Positions 1 through 11,142 of a DNA stretch of 64,000 nucleotides are shown piece after piece. Under the pieces are notes generated by a model. It saw only the letters and a list, made by a program, of their open reading frames with translations, had not been told where the DNA came from and ran no database searches. Source of the stretch: Mesostigma viride (taxonomy: Eukaryota; Streptophyta; Mesostigmatophyceae; Mesostigmatales; Mesostigmataceae); assembly GCA_009746045.1 (NCBI GenBank), contig RPFO01000406.1, positions 1,268,030-1,332,029 on the forward strand, given 5' to 3'. How positions within the stretch are numbered: the first letter of the stretch is position 1; the number at the start of each line of letters is the position of its first letter. Made by a program: the position numbers and the translations under genes.

Positions 1-71
1 CATGGTTGCGCAAGGGTTAGCCTTAACTTACTGGTGCATGCATTAGACCACTTTTCCATTACAGATGTTAC

Positions 72-196
72 ATGGCAAATAAGATCATACATAGAGATAA
101 TGATTGTGCTAATGATCTGCTCGTGTTTGGTTGCATGGCAATTAAGATCATACATAGAGATAATGATTGTGCTAATGATCTGCTCGTGTTTGGTTG
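72..196. repeat. 63-bp tandem duplication
   Basis: Two adjacent copies of a 63-base unit beginning ATGGCAAATAAGATCATACA and ATGGCAATTAAGATCATACA, nearly identical. Short frames across it simply repeat the unit. No gene is seen from here to 588; that stretch is unique sequence without a recognisable domain. Confidence 0.9.
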
Positions 197-588
197 TAAG
201 GTATGTTGCAGTCATAAACCTATGCTAGCCTTGAAATTTTTCTGCAGATTCCTATGTATTGTATCGTATAAATAGCGCGTTTGCTTGTGAGCCAGCATTA
301 GCCGTCGTTGCTTTGGATGGCTTCTTCAGCATGGTTTCCCTAGGCATGTGTGCTTTGCGACAGGGAAGTAGCGCATGATCAGATATCTGTGATGCAAAAA
401 AGAAGGGAAGAAGTGCGCCTTTCCGGACCAAGCGGCTGGATTGCCTGTTTTAAATGATGTTGAAGAGGAAAGAGTAAGTGTTGGATGAGCCTCTTCAAGT
501 TGTCCAAAGGGGCCCTGAACATAAGGTCATCCTGAAGTTTGGTAGTACGACTAGAAAGTTATCTCTGGCACGCAGGCCCGGATAGTAG

Positions 589-1644
589 AGAATAGAAGAA
601 GATGGTGGATCATATCCACCTAAACCTTGTTTAGAATAGAAGAAGATGGTGGATCATATCCACCTAAACCTTGTTTAGAATAGAAGAAGATGGTGGATCA
701 TATCCACCTAAACCTTGTTTAGAATAGAGGAAGATGGTGGATCATGTCCACCTAAACCTTGTTTAGAATAGAAGAAGATGGTGGATCATATCCACCTAAA
801 CCTTGTTTAGAATAGAAGAAGATGGTGGATCATATCCACCTAAACCTTGTTTAGAATAGAAGAAGATGGCGGATCATATCCACCTAAACCTTGTTTAGAA
901 TAGAAGAAGATGGTGGATCATATCCACCTAAACCTTGTTTAGAATAGAGGAAGATGGTGGATCATATCCACCTAAACCTTGTTTAGAATAGAAGAAGATG
1001 GTGGATCATATCCACCTAAACCTTGTTTAGAATAGAAGAAGATGGTGGATCATATCCACCTAAACCTTGTTTAGAATAGAAGAAGATGGCGGATCATATC
1101 CACCTAAACCTTGTTTAGAATAGAAGAAGATGGCGGATCATATCCACCTAAACCTTGTTTAGAATAGAAGAAGATGGTGGATCATATCCACCTAAACCTT
1201 GTTTAGAATAGAGGAAGAGGGTGGATCATATCCACCTAAACCTTGTTTAGAATAGAAGAAGATGGTGGATCATATCCACCTAAACCTTGTTTAGAATAGA
1301 AGAAGATGGTGGATCATATCCACCTAAACCTTGTTTAGAATAGAAGAAGATGGTGGATCATATCCACCTAAACCTTGTTTAGAATAGAGGAAGATGGTGG
1401 ATCATATCCACCTAAACCTTGTTTAGAATAGAAGAAGATGGCGGATCATATCCACCTAAACCTTGTTTAGAATAGAAGAAGATGGCGGATCATATCCACC
1501 TAAACCTTGTTTAGAATAGAAGAAGATGGCGGATCATATCCACATAAACCTTGTTTAGAATAGAAGAAGATGGTGGATCATATCCACCTAAACCTTGTTT
1601 AGAATAGAAGAAGATGGCGGATCATATCCACCTAAACCTTGTTT
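589..1644. repeat. 44-bp minisatellite, 24 copies
   Basis: Exactly 24 head-to-tail units of 44 bp with very few substitutions (GAAG/GAGG, TGGTGG/TGGCGG). Each unit contains the inverted repeat GGTGGAT-CAT-ATCCACC, so a single strand could fold into a row of 24 short hairpins. The low divergence implies recent expansion or homogenisation. No coding frame is supported. Confidence 0.97.
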
Positions 1645-1718
1645 AGAACTCTGTCGTAGGGATCATCGTCCATCATGGTGTAATGCCAAGGTCTCGCTTT
1701 CGTCATGCCACAGGACAC

Positions 1719-2624
1719 CTCTGTAGGGAATGGATGGGAATAGTTACCCCTTTCTTCACTCTGTAGGGAATGGATGGGAGTAGTTAACCCCTTTCTTCAC
1801 TCTGTAGGGAATTGATGGGAGTAGTTACCCCTTTCTTCACTCTGTAGGGAATTGATGGGAGTAGTTACCCCTTTCTTCACTCTGTAGGGAATGGATGGGA
1901 GTAGTTGCCCTTTCTTCACTCTGTAGGGAATTGATGGGAGTAGTTACCCCTTTCTTCACTCTGTAGGGAATTGATGGGAGTAGTTGCCCTTTCTTCACTC
2001 TGTAGGGAATTGATGGGAGTAGTTACCCTTTCTTCACTCTGTAGGGAATTGATGGGAGTAGTTGCCCTTTCTTCACTCTGTAGGGAATTGATGGGAGTAG
2101 TTGCCCTTTCTTCACTCTGTAGGGAATTGATGGGAGTAGTTGCCCTTTCTTCACTCTGTAGGGAATTGATGGGAGTAGTTACCCCTTTCTTCACTCTGTA
2201 GGGAATTGATGGGAGTAGTTGCCCTTTCTTCACTCTGTAGGGAATTGATGGGAGTAGTTACCCTTTCTTCACTCTGTAGGGAATTGATGGGAGTAGTTAC
2301 CCTTTCTTCACTCTGTAGGGAATTGATGGGAGTAGTTACCCCTTTCTTCACTCTGTAGGGAATTGATTCGAATAGTTACCCCTTCTTCACTCTGTAGGGA
2401 ATTGATGGGAGTAGTTACCCCTTTCTGCACTCTGTAGGGAATGGATGGGAGTAGTTGCCCTTTCTTCACTCTGTAGGGAATTGATGGGAGTAGTTACCCC
2501 TTCTTCACTCTGTAGGGAATTGATGGGAGTAGTTACCCTTTCTTCACTCTGTAGGGAATTGATGGGAGTAGTTACCCCTTCTTCACTCTGTAGGGAATTG
2601 ATGGGAGTAGTTGCCCTTTCTTCA
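1719..2624. repeat. 39-40 bp minisatellite, about 23 copies
   Basis: Head-to-tail units starting CTCTGTAGGGAATTGATGGG and ending CCCTTTCTTCA. A run of three or four C makes units alternate between 39 and 40 bp, which shifts frames, so the repetitive open frames on both strands are by-products. It stops just upstream of the host exons that start at 2,814. Confidence 0.96.
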
Positions 2625-2813
2625 TGGAGCTCAGCAAACTGCGGGCAACTGGCATCCTTGGGGGAATGACTCTCAACGCAGTCCAGAGATCCACCTGTTC
2701 AAAACCTCCTTGCTTTGCTGACTGTTGGCGTGTCTTGCATGTCCACGTGATTTAACGGAGCATGCTTACATCCTCTGCATCGGCCCATGTTTCCCTTCCG
2801 TGCTGCGGGCCAG

Positions 2814-4235
2814 GTGGACATCCCCCCCGGCTGGCCTTACTGTGCTCTGTCTTCGTCCATGGATCGCACGATGGCGCAGTGGGACCTGCGCATGATGTGA
2901 GTCAGCACTTCGGAAAAAAACAACTGAGCGAAGATAGACAGAGAGAGGGTGTCATTGAACTACAGGTCGTGGCCAATAACAGAGCTAATTAAAGTCTATT
3001 GTGAAGTAATTAACGAAAGACCCGTGTTTTACTCTATCGTGGCCAGGGACAGGATGGAGGGCAAATTTTCCTCTGTTGTGGCCTTATCTTTCCCTTATTC
3101 TTCTTCCTTGCCTTTCATTATCATCTTCCTCCTAGGATCGTACTTGTCACAGCTGAGGCTCAGGTCGGTTTGTTTGTTTGTTTTTTGCTGTTGAGCAACA
3201 GCCTTACTCACCACAAAATGGATTTTATTCTGCCCATGCTGCTTTAAGTAGCGTGCAGCTTGGGGGTCATCGGTCTAAGTTGCCATTTTGAGAGCATTTT
3301 TTCTCACCATTTTGGTGGGCCTGCTGTCCTTGGATCTGGACCGGAGGCTGGGACCTGGTGTAAGCATGTCCTTTGCAGTATGTTAATGCCCCACATGCGC
3401 CACTTTCAACACATGCCATCTGGCTTTGAAGCTCAACATGGGATGGACGTGTAAATCATTGTGGCATTCCAAAGGCGTTAGAACTTAAGCTGACCACCTC
3501 ACACGCCGTCATTCATGTTTCCGTGACCGACTGTTCTTGCAGAAACCGCCGCAGGCCAGCACCACTGCAATGCTGGGTGGCGCACAGTGCAGGAGTCCGC
3601 GGCTTCGCGATGTTCAATGGGGACGGGGTAGCGTATGCTGGCAAACACGTCAGCATGTTCTCCCTGCGGACCCTGGCACCAGAGCCCTACTCCACAGATG
3701 CCGGAACGGTAAGTAGTTCTCATAAGATGCCTTCCGGTCCGGCATTCGTTCATCATGCCAGAACTCGCTTCAGGCTTTCTCCGGATCACATTAAGATCAA
3801 GGATATTGAAGAGGGCCTCAATAAGTACATTTTTCTGTTTGTCTTTTAGTATCAATCCATTTGATGATGCTCAGGCTTGTCATACTTGTCTCTGTCGTAG
3901 GCGGTCTCTGGCAAAGGTGAGGGGTAACAACGATGCCAGACGATAGCAGTGAAACTTAGATTTTGTATAAAAGGGCAAAATCAAAGGACTTGTTGTTTTC
4001 TGAAGCTTTGGTATGCACTCTGACATTATTCTTGTTCATGTGCATGTTTCCGCTGCTTCCGTTGGCATTCTTTCAACAGCTGGCTTCAGTGGACCACATG
4101 ATGTTGAGGTCGTCACGTCTTCAGCATCCCAAAGGTCTCAAGAAACTCGGGACAATTGCCTCATTATCAATCCTGCCTTACTCTAGACTGATGCTGGTGG
4201 GAATGGAGGAAGGCCAAATGGCTGTTTACAGCTGA
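2814..4235 (+). CDS. 3' exons of a host WD40-repeat-like gene (partial, spliced)
   Basis: Three likely exons: 2,814-2,896, 3,543-3,708 and 4,080-4,235 (stop TGA). Exon 1 encodes a WD40-blade signature, SSSMDRTMAQWDLR. It has an AG acceptor and a GTGAGT donor and leaves two bases that exon 2 completes. Exon 2 (acceptor TTCTTGCAG, donor GTAAGT) encodes WVAHSAGVRGF and VAYAGKHVSMFSLRT, again blade-like. Exon 2 ends on a codon boundary, and the last exon starts in phase zero after TTTCAACAG and encodes ILPYSRLMLVGMEEGQMAVY. A further in-phase 42-bp exon at 3,875-3,916 (donor GTGAGG) is possible. The 5' exons lie upstream or were displaced by the minisatellites. WD40 propellers are scaffolds; no specific orthologue is recognised. 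Matching phases and splice sites make it credible, but the model is unconfirmed. Confidence 0.5.
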
Positions 4236-4432
4236 AGTATAGGAGAGATGGACCCTTCTCTCTAAAAGCAATTTACGCAGCTCACGATTTTTCGAGCATA
4301 CGGAAATGAATCGAACCCCACCTGAACATCCTAGCTACAATATTCTAACTATTCAAACAACCATGGCGTGGGCGCAACTCCATGACCACCGCCGCTGGTG
4401 GAGCAACCCCGCCCTACCCCGGATCGTCAATT

Positions 4433-4594
4433 AATTAATTAATTAATAGACACGTGACTGCGTCACGTGAGCATAAGTCCTCAGTGAGAGGGGAACATGG
4501 GATGGAATGGATTATTATTAATTAATTAATAGACACGTGACTGCGTCACGTGAGCATAAGTCCTCAGTGGGAGGGGAACATGGGATGGAATGGA
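4433..4594. repeat. Tandem pair of TTAA-bounded 83-bp units with CACGTGA palindrome
   Basis: Two direct copies of a unit made of (TTAA)n, then the palindrome CACGTGACTGCGTCACGTG (4,451-4,469 and 4,534-4,552), then GCATAAGTCCTCAGTG and a GGGATGGAATGG end. The same unit flanks the virus-like element (16,372-16,483; 43,921-44,037) and recurs in weaker form near 60,090 and 62,600. It is a dispersed module rather than a gene. Confidence 0.85.
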
Positions 4595-4596
4595 TG

Positions 4597-6080
4597 GTAT
4601 AAGCTATCTAGGTCCTAGTTACAGGGGTGTGGGCACCGCGGCCCGAATCGCTATGAATGCCATACGCGGTCACACGCGGAGCCCCCACGTACGGGCTTGG
4701 GGGTGGTCTCCTTCATCACTACTTGCCATCTATCCTTGCGCACCATCTGCCTCCATATTGCAGACAAACCAGGAGGCTGCCCGGGGGTGAGCCCGTCACG
4801 TCTAGTGTAGCACATGTCCATGCCGAGTCTATCACGAAAAGTCCACGGGTGGCGGCCCGGCCGCGCGCGGCCGGGGGCACGCCAGGTGAGGACATATCGC
4901 CCAGGCTGGGCGGGCTTGGTGCCAGCTAGTCTATCTGATGTATCTACCTGATCTGTGCGGGCCAGGTGCCCGACTAGGCCCAGGCGCCTGTGCCTAATAA
5001 TGTGGGAAACATAGGGCAAATCAGCGTACAAATCCTCATTACTAATGTGCAAACCAAAGGGGATGTTAAGGGCCTTGCGCAGCATCTTGGTGACGGCGCC
5101 GTCGAGTCGTTGCTCCAGCTCCTGCGTCAGTGTCCACGTCTCGGCGCCCTAGGTCAGGATCGTCAGAATGATGACCTTGAAGAGGTCACGCTTGACGATC
5201 CGGGGTAGGGCGGGGTTGCTCCACCAGCGGCGGTGGTCATGGAGGTGCGCCCACGCCATGCCGATCCGTGTCGTCATGTCGTCCTCGCAGTCGGGAAGCC
5301 AACTAGCTGCCGAGCAGCTTGAAGCGGCCTGAAGGAGGGTAGTTGACCTCGGCATCGTCTAAGAGGCGGAGTGTGGGTGGGGGCCCTGCCATGCCGAGGG
5401 CCAGGGCCTCCGTTTTGGGGCTGATTTCTAGACCAACCGCCCGAGCCTCGAGCGCCAGGCAGTCCAGCCAAAGTTGGGCAGACTCCGGCTTCGCGATGAG
5501 CGTGATGTCGTCGGCATAAATGAGGTCAGCTAGTAAATTCTGCTTGTTAGTCGGCCCCCCTCAGTTCCCCAAGCTCGTTCGTGATCGCTAGGCCAGGGGC
5601 ACGGCCTGCAATGCTAGCAAAGCGAGCACGTGCCTGGCGCATAACATAATCCACTCCAATAATAAACAGGTACGGCGACAGGACGCAACCCTGCCAGACG
5701 CCGGTCTGCAGTGGGCATGGCGGGGTAATGCCGTGTTGAGTGCGCACCGAAGTGGTCGACCCCTCATACAGCGTGCGGATGACGGTAATCAGGGGAGTGG
5801 GGACGCGAGCGCGAGCAAGTACAGCCCATAGAGCGTCCCAGAGGACAGAATCAAAAGCCTTGATGAAGTCGACGAAGATCAGGATGGCGGGAAACTCACC
5901 AGGTTGCAGGAGAGCGATTTCCTCGAAGAGGCGACGCGCGACGAAGATGGCCATGACGCCGGGTGTTGCGCCCAGGACGGAAGCCCATTTGACTTTCCCC
6001 AAGGTGACAGTCAAGAGCAGAACCAAGGCGGTTGAGGATCATGCGCATGCCCTGCCAGCCGTTAAGAATGTACTCCAGCA
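4597..6080 (-). mobile_element. LINE ORF2 remnant (family A), reverse transcriptase to C-terminus
   Basis: Non-LTR retrotransposon fragment on the minus strand. In element order it shows the RT finger motif GFRPGRNT (about 5,960), motif A FVDFIKAFDSVLWDAL (about 5,870), motif B QGCVLSPYLF (about 5,690), YADDIT (5,503-5,523), the thumb signature TYGAETWTLTQELEQ (about 5,130) and the C-terminal RHRRLGLVGHLARTDQ (about 4,970). The reading frame changes several times between the RT core and the C-terminus, so the copy is dead. It is 5'-truncated near 6,060, before the N-terminal RT and any endonuclease. The same family supplies copies at 14.3-15.6, 53.2-54.7 and 60.98-61.96 kb. The clade is not resolved. 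Confidence 0.88.
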
Positions 6081-6736
6081 CAAGTACATTTTGAGTTTTT
6101 CCAAGTTTCTTGTTTTTTGCTTGTTTCAAGTTCAGTTTTGCATAAAAAGTGTCCCCATAGCCCCTGGATCTCATCTGGAGGTAGTTGAACTAGTATATGC
6201 TACAATATACTAGGTTGTACTATTTTCTACTACATTTATACTATAATGTACTAAATTGAACTACATATGAACTAAATGTAACTGTGATTGATGCCCCTGT
6301 AACGTCTCCCAATGCTCAATAACAGGTCTGGCCACCATTGGTGACCTCCTAGAGCCATTCACAGCTGCATTTCGTGGATCACCGCACAAAAAAAAAATGT
6401 TTTACTTAGCCTTATCAACATGGGAATGAGGGCTTTGGTGTGCAAACATGCATGTGTGCTAAAAATTGGACATTCTGACACTGCGCGAGAGTCTGGTAAT
6501 ACTTAAGCACTTCAGGTCATGATCGAAGTATAGAATGAACTGATGCAAGCAATCAAGCATTATGCAAGGAATGGAATGCTGCAATGAATTTTAGCAGTAA
6601 TACTTGCAACTAGGGAACACACGATAAAGTCACGAATCTGACATGCATTGTGCCGTCATGGCACATGCATGAACATGTACACGAACAGAGGATCACGCGG
6701 ACGCCCACGTGCACGCGCATGGCAATCCCCATGCGC
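6081..6736. other. Intergenic, no gene seen
   Basis: AT-leaning sequence with a degenerate patch of CTACTA/TACTAAAT-like repeats (about 6,180-6,290). No domain, RNA gene or splice-consistent exon was recognised. Confidence 0.6.
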
Positions 6737-7178
6737 CCCCCCCCCCCCCCCCCACAAGCCCCAACTCCAAACATTGCACCAATGACCCACCCACCCACCC
6801 AAACCCAACCCCAGCCCCCCCGCCCCCGCCCCCCCCCGCCCCCGCCCCCGCCCCGCCCCCGCCCCGCCCCGCCCCCGCCCCCGCCCCCGCCCCCCGCCCC
6901 GCCCCCGCCCCGCCCGCCCCGCCCATGCCCATGCCCCCCGCACCCGCCCATTCTCACCCACGCCCACGCCCACGCCCACGCCCACGCCCACGCCCACGCC
7001 CACGCCCACGCCCATGCCCACGCCCACGCCCACGCCCACGCCCACGCCCACGCCCACGCCCACGCCCACGCCCACGCCCACGCCCACGCCCACGCCCACG
7101 CCCACGCCCACGCCCACGCCCACGCCCACGCCCACGCCCACGCCCACGCCCACGCCCACGCCCACGCCCACGCCCACC
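6737..7178. repeat. Poly-C / CCCCCG tract followed by (CCCACG)n array
   Basis: 6,737-6,950 is almost pure C with interspersed G (CCCCCGCCCC). From about 6,957 it becomes the hexamer CCCACG, more than 35 copies with rare CCCATG variants. All C lie on the plus strand, so the minus strand is G-rich with runs of three or more and could form G-quadruplexes. Pro-Thr, His-Ala and Gly-Val repeat frames here are by-products. Confidence 0.95.
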
Positions 7179-8180
7179 CTAGCCTCACCCCTACTCCAAG
7201 CCACAATTATACCCAAAGCCACAGCCAGAAGTAGAGCGCAGCTGCAACAATAGCAGACGTAGCTGAGACACACACCTACCCACGCCAACGCCCACGCCCA
7301 CGCCCACGCTCACGCCCACGCCCACGCCCACGCCCACGCCCACGCCCACGCCCACGCCCACGCCCACGCCCACGCCCATGCCCACGCCCACGCCCACGCC
7401 CACGCCCACGCCCACGCCCACGCCCACGCCCACGCCCACGCCCACGCCCACGCCCACGCCCACGCTCACGCCCACGCCCACGCCCACTCCAACGCCCACT
7501 CCCACGCCCACGCCCACGCGCACGCGCACGCCCACGCCCACGCCCACGCCCACGCCCATGCCCACGCCCACGCCCACGCCCACGCCCACGCCCACGCCCA
7601 CGCCCACGCCCACGCCCACGCCCACGCCCACGCCCACGCCCACGCCCACGCCCACGCCCACGCCCACGCCCACGCCCACGCCCACGCCCACGCCCACGCC
7701 CACGCCCACGCCCACACCCACACCCACGCCCACGCCCACGCCCACGCCCACGCCCACGCCCACACCCACGCCCACGCCCACGCCCACACCCACACCCACG
7801 CCCACGCCCACGCCCACGCCCACGCCCACGCCCACGCCCACGCCCACTCCCACGCCTACGCCCACGCCCACGCCCACGCCCACGCCCACGCCCATGCCAA
7901 CGCCCACGCCCACGCCCACGCCCACGCCCACGCCCACGCCCACGCCCACGCCCACGCCCACGCCCACGCCCACGCCCACGCCCACGCCCACGCCCACGCC
8001 CACGCCCGCGCCCATGCCCACGCTCACGCCCACGCCCACGCCCACGCCCGCGCCTGCGCCCACCCTAGCCTCACCCCTACTCCAAGCCACAAATGCACCG
8101 TAAGCCACAGCCAGAAGTACAGCACAGCAGCGACAATTGCAGACTTAGCCCAGACACACACCTACCCACGTCAATGCCCC
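7178..8180. repeat. Second composite unit: spacer plus (CCCACG)n array
   Basis: A spacer of roughly 110 bp (7,178-7,287; CACCCTAGCCTCACCCCTAC and onward) is followed by about 780 bp of CCCACG hexamers. A diverged copy of the same spacer follows at about 8,062-8,180. The array is therefore part of a higher-order unit of spacer plus hexamers that was itself duplicated. Scattered CCCATG, CCCACA and CTCACG variants allow phasing within the array. Confidence 0.9.
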
Positions 8181-8331
8181 TGCCCAGAGACTCGCGGCCT
8201 CATCCCACCCCCCTGCACGAACAGTTCCCAAACAAAAGAAAAGGCAAACAAAAGGAACAAGAGTAGCAAGCTGCATTGCGAGCACATATGCCAGTTCTGG
8301 TGCACATGCCAGGCCGAAAGCAACTCATGAT

Positions 8332-8475
8332 TGCCCCTGCCCCTGCCCCTGCCCCTACCCCTGCCCCTGCCCCTGCCCCTGCCCCTGCCCCTGCCCCTGC
8401 CCCTGCCCCTGCCCCTGCCCCTGCCCCTGCCCCTGCCCCTGCCCCTGCCCCTGCCCCTGCTCCTGCCCCTGCCAT
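8332..8475. repeat. (CCCCTG)n hexamer array
   Basis: About 23 copies of CCCCTG with one CCCCTA and one TCCTG variant. It has the same strand asymmetry as the neighbouring CCCACG arrays. It is followed by AATAATAAG-type microsatellite (8,515-8,570). Confidence 0.95.
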
Positions 8476-8499
8476 CACCATTCTAACCACCACACATTA

Positions 8500-9060
8500 C
8501 GAAAAGCAAGAAGAAATTATAATAATAATAAGAAGAAATTATAAGAAGAAGAAATAATAATAATAAACAAGCACAAAGTTGACTGCACATGCGACTGTAC
8601 CAGTTAGGCACGTAGCAAATTTTAGCTGCAGCTTCAATTTCAACTTCATTGCAATTGCAAGTGTGACTGCATGTGTAATTGCACTACCAATGCCTAATGC
8701 CCACTGCATGTGCCCAGTGCGAATGCAATTCAAAAGCAACATGCAATCGAAATTACAGCTGAAGCCGGCTATTAACAAAGATATTTAAAGCAGTTGTTAA
8801 CTACAGAGACCCAATGAAAATGCAAATGCAATGAAAAAGCAACAGAAGTTGAAGCCACTGCCACTCTACCTGCCGACAGTAACACCACCGCCAGCACCCA
8901 CTCATATCCCAACGACAAGGAAATAGAATTGCCCAAAGCCAGACATACATTGGGACGCATAAGCAAACGGCAACGCAAGCGCACATGCAAATGTATACGC
9001 AAAGGCAAAGGCAAAGGCAAACGCAAACGCAAACGCAAACGCAAGCTTGTCATGTACCTA
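8500..9060. repeat. Simple-sequence and decayed hexamer region
   Basis: AATAAT/AAGAAG microsatellite (8,513-8,572), then sequence biased to GCAATTGCAA-like words, then a short (GGCAAA)/(CGCAAA) hexamer run (about 8,998-9,046). It looks like ageing derivatives of hexamer arrays. No gene is supported. Confidence 0.6.
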
Positions 9061-9669
9061 CGCTTAACTGCAAACGCAAACTGTGCACGAAGCAAAAAGA
9101 TTGGATGGCCAAGATCATGGCAAATACGAGGGCCGAAAACAATCCAACTTCATCTAAATGTCCGAAATCCTCACGACGTTTCGATGCGCGCTTGAATGTC
9201 GAAGGCCTGCGCCGATTATCGATCATAAGTCGAATGTGTAATTGTCGGCTTATGAGAACTGCTTTGCGACAGTATCACGTCAGGCCGTTCCTGTGCAGCC
9301 ATTTTCCCTGTGCAGCGGGTGGACAACGTTCACTTTCCGCATTATTCATGGCTATCGAAGTTAATTCTTACCGACCCCGGCTGCCATGGCCACTGGCCAC
9401 GCATATCAAGTTCAGGTATTCCCGACCTGTAGCGCAGCAGATTTCTGTCGGAAGGCATCCTAAGCATCGTGATAAAAGAAATCCGAACAGTAGACATTCA
9501 TGCTGCATCTAAGGACATTATGGCATTTGTATATACTGCAAGTACATGTATCGACATTGCCGTGATTGCTAACCCCGACTCACCATGAACAGGAACTTTC
9601 CCTCTGCCTCCATGAAATGTACTTCGTGAAATGTACTGTAATACATATGATGTACTACGATGATAATCA
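9061..9669. other. Intergenic, no gene recognised
   Basis: Unique sequence with short open frames on both strands but no motif, splice-site pair or repeat that I could identify. It abuts the left arm of the inverted repeat at 9,670. Confidence 0.5.
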
Positions 9670-10284
9670 TCCCAGCAAAGCCATAGCACACCTTCCGTTT
9701 CGACCGCCATGTCGGCCACTAGTCCGGATAGCTCAATGTGCACCTGACCTTGACACTAATCGCACAAACAGCCACAATTTTGCAAGCAAGAAGACATGGC
9801 TACCTCGGCATTTCATGAAATGTACTTCGTGAAATGCATTTCGTGAAATGTACTAAGGAACGTGATTGGCCGGCGTTCGCTCGCCAAATCTCGCAAAATG
9901 TACTAAGGCACGTGATTGGTCCCGCAAAATGTACTAAGGAACGTGATTGGCCGGCGAAGATTCTGTTTGCTGCAATTAAAATTCCCTACAGAATCTTCGC
10001 CGGCCAATCACGTTCCTTAGTACATTTTGCGGGACCAATCACGTGCCTTAGTACATTTTGCGAGATTTGGCGAGCGAACGCCGGCCAATCACGTTCCTTA
10101 GTACATTTCACGAAATGCATTTCACGAAGTACATTTCATGAAATGCCGAGGTAGCCATGTCTTCTTGCTTGCAAAATTGTGGCTGTTTGTGCGATTAGTG
10201 TCAAGGTCAGGTGCACATTGAGCTATCCGGACTAGTGGCCGACATGGCGGTCGAAACGGAAGGTGTGCTATGGCTTTGCTGGGA
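9670..10284. repeat. Long inverted repeat, 297-bp arms, 21-bp loop
   Basis: The left arm (9,670-9,966) and right arm (9,988-10,284) are reverse complements with no mismatch noticed by eye, separated by a 21-bp A/T-rich loop. Each arm contains repeated GTACTAAGGAACGTGATTGG-type words (3-4 per arm) and ACTTCGTGAAATG words. Both arms contain the start of the same open frame (MHIELSGLVADMAVETEG), pointing outward. It could extrude as a cruciform. It may be the terminus of a foldback-type transposon or a recent inverted duplication of a gene's 5' end. Confidence 0.93.
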
Positions 10285-10717
10285 CATAATCGTGGCTATC
10301 TGCTTCCTGGCTTTCGCTATCATGGTGATGGGACACCATGGGAAGCGCAAGTTCGCAGCCATAGTGCTAAGCGGCAGCACCCATGCCGGCAGCCTAGTGA
10401 CCGACGAGACGTTCGACTGTAAGTGCGGCCACGAGTGCATGAAGCCCATTAGAATATCACATCTCCAGGCATTGCGAAGCGCCTGGTTTTCGCCCGGGCG
10501 GAAGCAAGAGGACAGGAAGGCGGCGATAAAGCAGCAGCTGCACCAGGGGGGGTACGACGCCATAACCACGATGTCGTCATCTACTCGTCACAAGTTCGTT
10601 CATGGCGCTGGTTTTCGGTTCGTTCTCGACGGGGGAGTCAAGGATATGAACATAGGGTTTGTGACCCCTTTTCACTTTCGCGTTTCACTTTCGAGGCGGC
10701 CTTCAGGCACTGCCTGA
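10211..10717 (+). CDS. Unrecognised protein with CxCxxxC motif; 5' end in inverted repeat
   Basis: An open frame of 168 codons. The first 25 residues lie in the right arm of the inverted repeat and are duplicated facing left. A hydrophobic stretch (IIVAICFLAFAIMV, about residues 26-39) could be a membrane segment. A cysteine cluster CKCGHEC follows, then a basic helical stretch with RKQEDRKAAIKQQLHQ. Such a cysteine cluster followed by an Arg-rich helix occurs in some transposon-encoded proteins, but I do not recognise the family. A second frame at about 10,745-10,869 (PPVKLITFDDVLAGL..., stop TAA) may be a downstream exon beginning after an ATTAG acceptor. It may be part of an unclassified mobile element. 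Confidence 0.35.
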   Translation: MHIELSGLVADMAVETEGVLWLCWDIIVAICFLAFAIMVMGHHGKRKFAAIVLSGSTHAGSLVTDETFDCKCGHECMKPIRISHLQALRSAWFSPGRKQEDRKAAIKQQLHQGGYDAITTMSSSTRHKFVHGAGFRFVLDGGVKDMNIGFVTPFHFRVSLSRRPSGTA

Positions 10718-11142
10718 AAATTAGCAACCACGTTTGGAACTCTTCGGACCACCTGTGAAACTAATCACATTTGATGATGTGCTGGCGGGCCTGGGCATCG
10801 CATTTGAGCATTACTTCGAGCAGGGCTCAACAAGCTCGATTCGCCAACTCAACCCGAAGAAGCCCTAAGCTGCGGTAAGACATATATTTGTGTGGATGGC
10901 TCTTGATATCATGCTGAATTTCTAGTCTTCTCTAGGTGGACAGTTCATGTGCAGCCATACAGGTCATCCATGTGTGTTTTAACCATGTTGCATGTGCCAC
11001 AGATATTATGAGCAGTATTTACTAAGTGTGCTGGAGTCGTTGTTGCATGCTTGTTGTATTTCACAGTTCACGCCTGCATGAACGCATCGTTGATACTAAT
11101 GATTATTCATATTGCATGACTGTTCTATTGGGGACGCCGCGC

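Noticed and set aside
589-2624. CRISPR-like array
   Set aside because: Units are contiguous with no unique spacers between repeats; these are minisatellites in a eukaryotic genome.
3755-3946. Exon 3,850-3,916 of the WD40-like gene
   Set aside because: Its 67-bp length and phase do not join in frame with the exons on either side; only the shorter 3,875-3,916 version would fit.
6650-8108. Long open frames of Pro-Thr, Gly-Val, Ala-Trp and His-Ala repeats
   Set aside because: They are translations of hexamer microsatellites open in several frames on both strands; no non-repetitive domain is attached.
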